Origin: Streptomyces sp. NRRL B-1140
Lineage (GTDB): Bacteria; Actinomycetota; Actinomycetes; Streptomycetales; Streptomycetaceae
Direction: 5' to 3'
NCBI RefSeq assembly: GCF_001280065.1
Contig: NZ_LGEA01000101.1
Location: 84,987-148,986 of the forward strand
Length of the DNA: 64,000 nucleotides
The position numbers and the translations under genes were made by a program. Below, piece after piece: positions 60,732 to 64,000 of the stretch (the stretch's first letter is position 1; each line of letters begins with the position of its first letter). The notes beneath the pieces were generated by a model that worked only from the letters and a program-made list of their open reading frames with translations, was not told the origin of the DNA and made no database searches.

Positions 60732-61910
60732 ATGGCATCAGGACGAGAGCGGCGCGCGGAAGCCGAGACGTTCACGGCCCGGTTGAAGAAGCAGTGGCAC
60801 CGGGTCCGTGTCGGCGTGCGCCGGGCCGCCGTCGACTACTTCCGCGGCAACGGCTCCGACTGGATCGCCCTGGCCGGTCTGCTCCTGACCGTCCCGCTGA
60901 TCGCGGCGGCCACGCTGGGTAACTCGGTGTGGTTCTCACCTGCCGCGCTGGTACTGCCCGTGGTCGTGGGCGGTCTGCTGCTGCGGCCCGCCAGCCTCCT
61001 CGGCCTCTACGCGGCCGCGGCCACGGCACTGATCGTGGAGTCGGTGCAGCTCGGCCCGTACACGGAGGGCCCGTCGAGGGTCACCCCGGGTGTCGTGCTC
61101 GTGGTCGCTGCCTGCGGCTTCTTCGGGCTGCTGCTGGCCCAGTTCCGCAGCCGGGTCGGCGTGCCCTGGCGGCGCGGCGGCACCATGCTCTTCGACCTGC
61201 GCGAACGCATCCGGGTGCAGAGCAAGTTGCCCGACCTGCCGGCCGGCTGGCACCGGGAGATGGCCCTGCGCCCGGCCGGCGGCCAGTCCTTCTCGGGCGA
61301 CTTCGTGGTGGCGGCGCGCACCAACGGCGGCCGTACGCTGGAGGTCGTCCTCACCGACGTCTCCGGCAAGGGCATGGACGCGGGCTCCCGTGCCCTGCTG
61401 CTGTCCGGCGCGTTCGGCGGCCTGCTCGGCTCCCTCCCGCCGCACGCCTTCCTCCCCGCCGCGAACGGCTACCTGCTGCGCCAGGACTGGGACGAGGGCT
61501 TCGCCACCTCCATCCACCTGGTCCTCGACCTGGACTCCGGTGACTACGAGCTCTACTCCGCGGGCCACCCGCCGGGCCTCCAGCTCAGCGCCGGCACCGG
61601 CCGCTGGGAGGAGAAGGCCGCCGAGGGCCCGCTGCTCGGGGTGTACGACGGTGCCCAGTTCGACCCGGTGAAGGGCTCCCTGCGGGCCGGGGACGTCCTG
61701 ATGCTGTTCACGGACGGCCTCGTGGAGACCGCCGACCGCGACATCGTCGAGGGCATCGACCGCCTCACCGGGGAGGCCGACCGCTATGTGGCCGGAGGCT
61801 TCCAGGGCGCCGCCTGGCACCTCATCGAGGCCGTGGCCAAGGACGTCAACGACGACCGGGCCCTGCTGCTGATCTGCCGCGAGGGGCCGACGTCCGCCGC
61901 GACCCGCTGA
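60732..61910 (+). CDS. Membrane PP2C-type (SpoIIE) phosphatase
   Basis: A 392-residue protein. Residues 1-40 are basic and cytosolic; about 40-140 contain four to five membrane helices. The C-terminal PP2C/SpoIIE domain (170-390) has the metal motifs SFSGDFVVAA, LTDVSGKGMDAGSRA and LFTDGLVETADRD with conserved Asp residues. It probably dephosphorylates Ser/Thr of a regulatory protein such as an anti-sigma antagonist. Divergent from the Eis-like gene with a 162-base spacer. Confidence 0.92.
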   Translation: MASGRERRAEAETFTARLKKQWHRVRVGVRRAAVDYFRGNGSDWIALAGLLLTVPLIAAATLGNSVWFSPAALVLPVVVGGLLLRPASLLGLYAAAATALIVESVQLGPYTEGPSRVTPGVVLVVAACGFFGLLLAQFRSRVGVPWRRGGTMLFDLRERIRVQSKLPDLPAGWHREMALRPAGGQSFSGDFVVAARTNGGRTLEVVLTDVSGKGMDAGSRALLLSGAFGGLLGSLPPHAFLPAANGYLLRQDWDEGFATSIHLVLDLDSGDYELYSAGHPPGLQLSAGTGRWEEKAAEGPLLGVYDGAQFDPVKGSLRAGDVLMLFTDGLVETADRDIVEGIDRLTGEADRYVAGGFQGAAWHLIEAVAKDVNDDRALLLICREGPTSAATR

Positions 61911-61945
61911 CGCACGGTCCACATTCCCCCAGCTCGGTGGCAGCG

Positions 61946-62299
61946 ATGAGGCGTATTGACATCGACGACCCCGAAGTCGACATGGACAGCTCGGAGCGCT
62001 TGTACTGCAACGGCGAACCGTTCACCGGTGAAGTGACCGAGCACTTCGGCGAGAGCATGATCGGCCTCGACGCCTACGTCGACGGTTACAAGGACGGGCC
62101 GTCCCGCGAGTGGTACAGGGACGGCACGCTCCGGTCGGAGGGAGTGCTGCGGGGAGGGCTGCCCGTCGGTGAGTTCAGAGAATGGCATTCCAACGGCGTG
62201 CTTGCCGCCAAGCAGGTGTTCGCCGAAAACGGGATGACGCTCTTGGAAGACCGCAGCTGGGACGAGTGCGGGCGACCGACTCGGCTGCGAGAAGGATGA
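61946..62299 (+). CDS. YwqK-family (MORN-like) putative antitoxin/immunity protein
   Basis: A 117-residue protein with MORN-like repeats: NGEPFTGEV, DGYKDGPSREWYRDGTLRSEG and LPVGEFREWHSNGVLAAKQVFAENG. YwqK-type repeat proteins serve as immunity proteins in toxin systems. A GTG at 61937 gives three extra residues; the ATG at 61946 has GGTGG upstream and is preferred. It lies just left of the ESAT-6-like/toxin genes and might belong to that locus or be an orphan immunity gene. No toxin for it is visible. Confidence 0.75.
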   Translation: MRRIDIDDPEVDMDSSERLYCNGEPFTGEVTEHFGESMIGLDAYVDGYKDGPSREWYRDGTLRSEGVLRGGLPVGEFREWHSNGVLAAKQVFAENGMTLLEDRSWDECGRPTRLREG

Positions 62300-62350
62300 C
62301 CGGGGACGCCGGGTCGTCCGGCACATCCCACAGCTGGGCTCCGGCGCGAG

Positions 62351-62446
62351 CTTGCCCGATGTGAGTCTGTACGGGCGGAGTTGTACCGGTCGGACGCTCA
62401 AGGGGCCGATCTCACCGGGGCCGATCTGACGGGCGCCTCCCCCGTG
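62351..62446 (+). pseudogene. Remnant of a pentapeptide-repeat coding region
   Basis: Translation in the frame of the preceding gene past its stop reads AELYRSDAQGADLTGADLTG, which fits pentapeptide repeats (A(D/N)LxG). No start codon with RBS and no full gene surrounds it, and the sequence loses the pattern after TGASPVRM. The 381-base gap (62300-62680) otherwise shows nothing but the RBS before 62681. It could be a decayed end of a larger repeat gene. Confidence 0.4.
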
Positions 62447-62680
62447 CGCATGAACCTGAGAACAGGTGGTCTCCGGATGTGGGCCGCGCAGCAAGTGCGG
62501 TTGCTTGGCGCCCTGTTGTCGCCCTGGGTGTCGGGCTCCTCGCGAACATGTGGTGCTTCTGTGAGTACCCCGGACCCCGATTGCACGGGCAACTGCCGTG
62601 TTGATACTGATGATGGAGAGACTTGAGGCGGCCGAGAGCGGTCGCCGAGGTAGCCCACACGGGGGAGGCGAGTCAGCGGT

Positions 62681-63007
62681 ATGAAGTTCGACATGGGTGC
62701 GCAGACGTTGTCGTCGTTGCAGCGTGACACGCGTGGTTCGACGGATGATCTGGGTGGTCTGGTCCGTCAGTTGGTGGCGGCGGCGCAGCCGCTGGAGGGC
62801 AAGTTCAACGGTTCGGGTCGTGTGATGTTCGACCAGTTCAAGACGCGGGCGGACCGTATCGCGTCGGATCTGAACTCGTCGTTGTCGGCGATTCTGGGCG
62901 GTCAGTCGGGGATGGACTCGGCGTTCTCGTCGGGTGACCAGGAGCAGGGTGACAACGCGCGTCAGCAGATGTCGGCGGCGAATTTCGACGCGGCGCGTTT
63001 CCGCTGA
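62681..63007 (+). CDS. Small ESAT-6/WXG100-like protein 1
   Basis: A 108-residue helical protein, MKFDMGAQTLSSLQRDTRGS, with a predicted helix-turn-helix hairpin. It has no W-x-G at the turn but the size, lack of a signal peptide and neighbours fit the ESAT-6-like group linked to type VII secretion. Codon use differs: many TTG, GGT, CGT and TCG codons in place of the CTG/GGC/CGC preferred elsewhere. It begins the right-edge toxin locus, 60 bases before the next small gene. Confidence 0.72.
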   Translation: MKFDMGAQTLSSLQRDTRGSTDDLGGLVRQLVAAAQPLEGKFNGSGRVMFDQFKTRADRIASDLNSSLSAILGGQSGMDSAFSSGDQEQGDNARQQMSAANFDAARFR

Positions 63008-63067
63008 TCGGTGCCGGTGTTCGCCGGGCTGGTTGCTGGTGTTTTCTTTCTCGGGGAGTGGTGTGTG

Positions 63068-63382
63068 ATGGCGGGTGCGGGTTCGGATCGTCGGTCGTAC
63101 GACATGGGTGCGTCGTCTGATGCGCAGTCGAACATCCAGGTGGTGATCGGCCGTCTGGAGTCGTTGATCGCTCAGCGTGACAAGCAGGTGAAGGCGGCGA
63201 TGGCTGACTTCACGGCGGACGGTGTCGCGGATGAGTACCACGGCAAGGAAAAGCGGTGGAACAACGCCTCGCAAGAGGTGAAGAACATCATCCACCTTCT
63301 GAAGACGACGCTGGAGAAGAACGACGGCACGGCGCAGTCGACGATCCAGCGGGCGAAGGCGGCCGTCGACAACATCGGCTGA
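63068..63382 (+). CDS. Small ESAT-6/WXG100-like protein 2
   Basis: A 104-residue helical protein, MAGAGSDRRSYDMGASSDAQ, followed by IQVVIGRLESLIAQRDKQVKAAM and KRWNNASQEVKNIIHLLKTTLEK. RWNN stands near the hairpin turn where WXG100 proteins have W-x-G. The ATG at 63068 (RBS GGGAGTGG) is chosen over an upstream GTG at 63011. Together with the first small protein it probably forms a heterodimeric secretion partner. Same TTG/GGT-rich codon use. Confidence 0.75.
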   Translation: MAGAGSDRRSYDMGASSDAQSNIQVVIGRLESLIAQRDKQVKAAMADFTADGVADEYHGKEKRWNNASQEVKNIIHLLKTTLEKNDGTAQSTIQRAKAAVDNIG

Positions 63383-63461
63383 TATCGCCGCTGTTTGTCG
63401 CGTCGCGAGTGTCTTGTCTGTTCTGTTCGGTGTGGTCGGTAGTGGTGTGTGACGGGGGTTT

Positions 63462-63854
63462 GTGGTGCCCGGCTGGGAGTTGAAGCCGCAGGGTATTTCT
63501 CATGTGCTGAAGACGACGGGTGATGCGGCGTCGAAGCTGGAGAAGTACGCGAAGGCGTTCGGTGAGCATCTGACGTCGGCGGCGTCCAGTGCGGGCACTG
63601 TTTCCGCCGAGGGCGGCGGCGAGGGCGGCGGTGAGAAGGCGCAGGGTGGCCTGGTGGCCCTGGCGTTGTCGCAGTACGCGGAGCACGCCACGAAGGATCT
63701 GAAGTTCGTCGCGGCGCGGGCGGGTAAGTCGTTGCAGGGCGTGGTGGACGCGACCACGGCGTATCTGAACGGTGACGAGGAGATGGCGGCCGAGGCACAG
63801 CGCAACACGCTGAAGGCGCCGCCGGTGGATCTGCCTGGAGTGGGAAAGAAGTGA
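63462..63854 (+). CDS. DUF6507-like type VII secretion-associated protein
   Basis: A 130-residue protein starting [20 protein letters not shown] (GTG at 63462; GTG at 63465 is an alternative giving MPGWELKP). A helical region with [26 protein letters not shown] is followed by a second helical part, ending in LPGVGKK. The match to DUF6507 is from memory. The stop overlaps the GTG of the next gene (GTGA), so it is coupled to the toxin gene and may be its partner or chaperone. Confidence 0.7.
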   Translation: MVPGWELKPQGISHVLKTTGDAASKLEKYAKAFGEHLTSAASSAGTVSAEGGGEGGGEKAQGGLVALALSQYAEHATKDLKFVAARAGKSLQGVVDATTAYLNGDEEMAAEAQRNTLKAPPVDLPGVGKK

Positions 63855-64000
63855 TCCAGCCGGAGAAGATCCCGCAGTTCACCGGAAACCTCGAACAACT
63901 CGAGACGGATTACGCGGACCTGAAGAAGGACGCGGGTCATGTCCGGGACGCCGGCGGCGACATCCACTCCCGGTTCCAGGGCCTGTCGGCGTATTACGAC
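63851..64000 (+). CDS. N-terminus of a putative type VII-secreted polymorphic toxin (cut by window)
   Basis: Fifty residues are visible, starting [20 protein letters not shown] and going on with [27 protein letters not shown]. This helical start matches the N-terminal trafficking region of large Streptomyces polymorphic toxins. The GTG at 63851 overlaps the upstream stop. The toxin domain and immunity gene lie outside the window, so the activity cannot be named. Confidence 0.68.
   Translation, partial: MIQPEKIPQFTGNLEQLETDYADLKKDAGHVRDAGGDIHSRFQGLSAYYD

Overview
The window is high-GC (roughly 70% or more) actinobacterial chromosomal DNA, almost certainly Streptomyces. Supporting signs are strong C/G bias at third codon positions, frequent GTG starts, ATGA/GTGA start-stop overlaps, twin-arginine lipoproteins, an LPxTG surface protein, an Fe-SOD gene behind a Nur-type box, and Cys leader peptides of the type seen in Streptomyces. 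I see no rRNA, tRNA, CRISPR array, intact insertion sequence or prophage. The HNH gene at the left edge and the toxin-like gene at the right edge are cut by the window.

Layout. 0-3 kb: HNH endonuclease 3' end, then a PadR-regulated ABC exporter operon. 3-9 kb: secreted GH84-like glycosidase, a small repeat protein translationally coupled to malQ, and a small membrane protein. 9-12.7 kb: divergent MarR/EamA pair with a clear operator, a WYL regulator and an MFS transporter that overlap tail to tail. 12.8-29.6 kb: two paralogous aminopeptidases N, aspartate-semialdehyde dehydrogenase, an ECF sigma factor with a membrane partner, a large secreted subtilase, a NUDIX protein, a Tat-exported metallophosphoesterase, an AbiEi/DUF559-like protein and an Rv2466c-like DsbA-fold protein.

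29.6-41.1 kb: a ten-gene minus-strand operon for uptake and use of a carbohydrate or polyol. It holds a binding protein, two permeases, two ATPases, a DeoR regulator, a 2-hydroxyacid dehydrogenase, an FGGY kinase, a secreted glycerophosphodiesterase and a zinc ribbon. A second FGGY kinase and a phosphatase diverge from it. 41.7-45.4 kb: methyltransferase, hypothetical protein, Nur-boxed sodF and an amino acid permease. 45.5-52 kb: a sulfonate-type sulfur scavenging operon (ABC importer, flavin monooxygenase, TauD dioxygenase), a ROK regulator, and two Cys-containing leader peptides that suggest control by cysteine supply. 52.3-57.4 kb: BioY, LPxTG protein, Ser/Thr kinase, second permease. 57.6-62 kb: rpiB, Nei-type glycosylase, Eis-like acetyltransferase, PP2C phosphatase. 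62-64 kb: a YwqK-like gene and the start of a type VII-secreted toxin locus with two small ESAT-6-like proteins, a DUF6507-like protein and a toxin N-terminus. Its codon use differs visibly from the rest.

The most unusual items are the tandem-repeat peptide coupled to malQ, the doubled Cys-leader architecture of the sulfur region, the single-Cys Rv2466c homologue, the roughly 28-kb block separating the Rv2466c-like gene from rpiB, the palindromic repeat inside the GH84 coding sequence, and the right-edge toxin locus.
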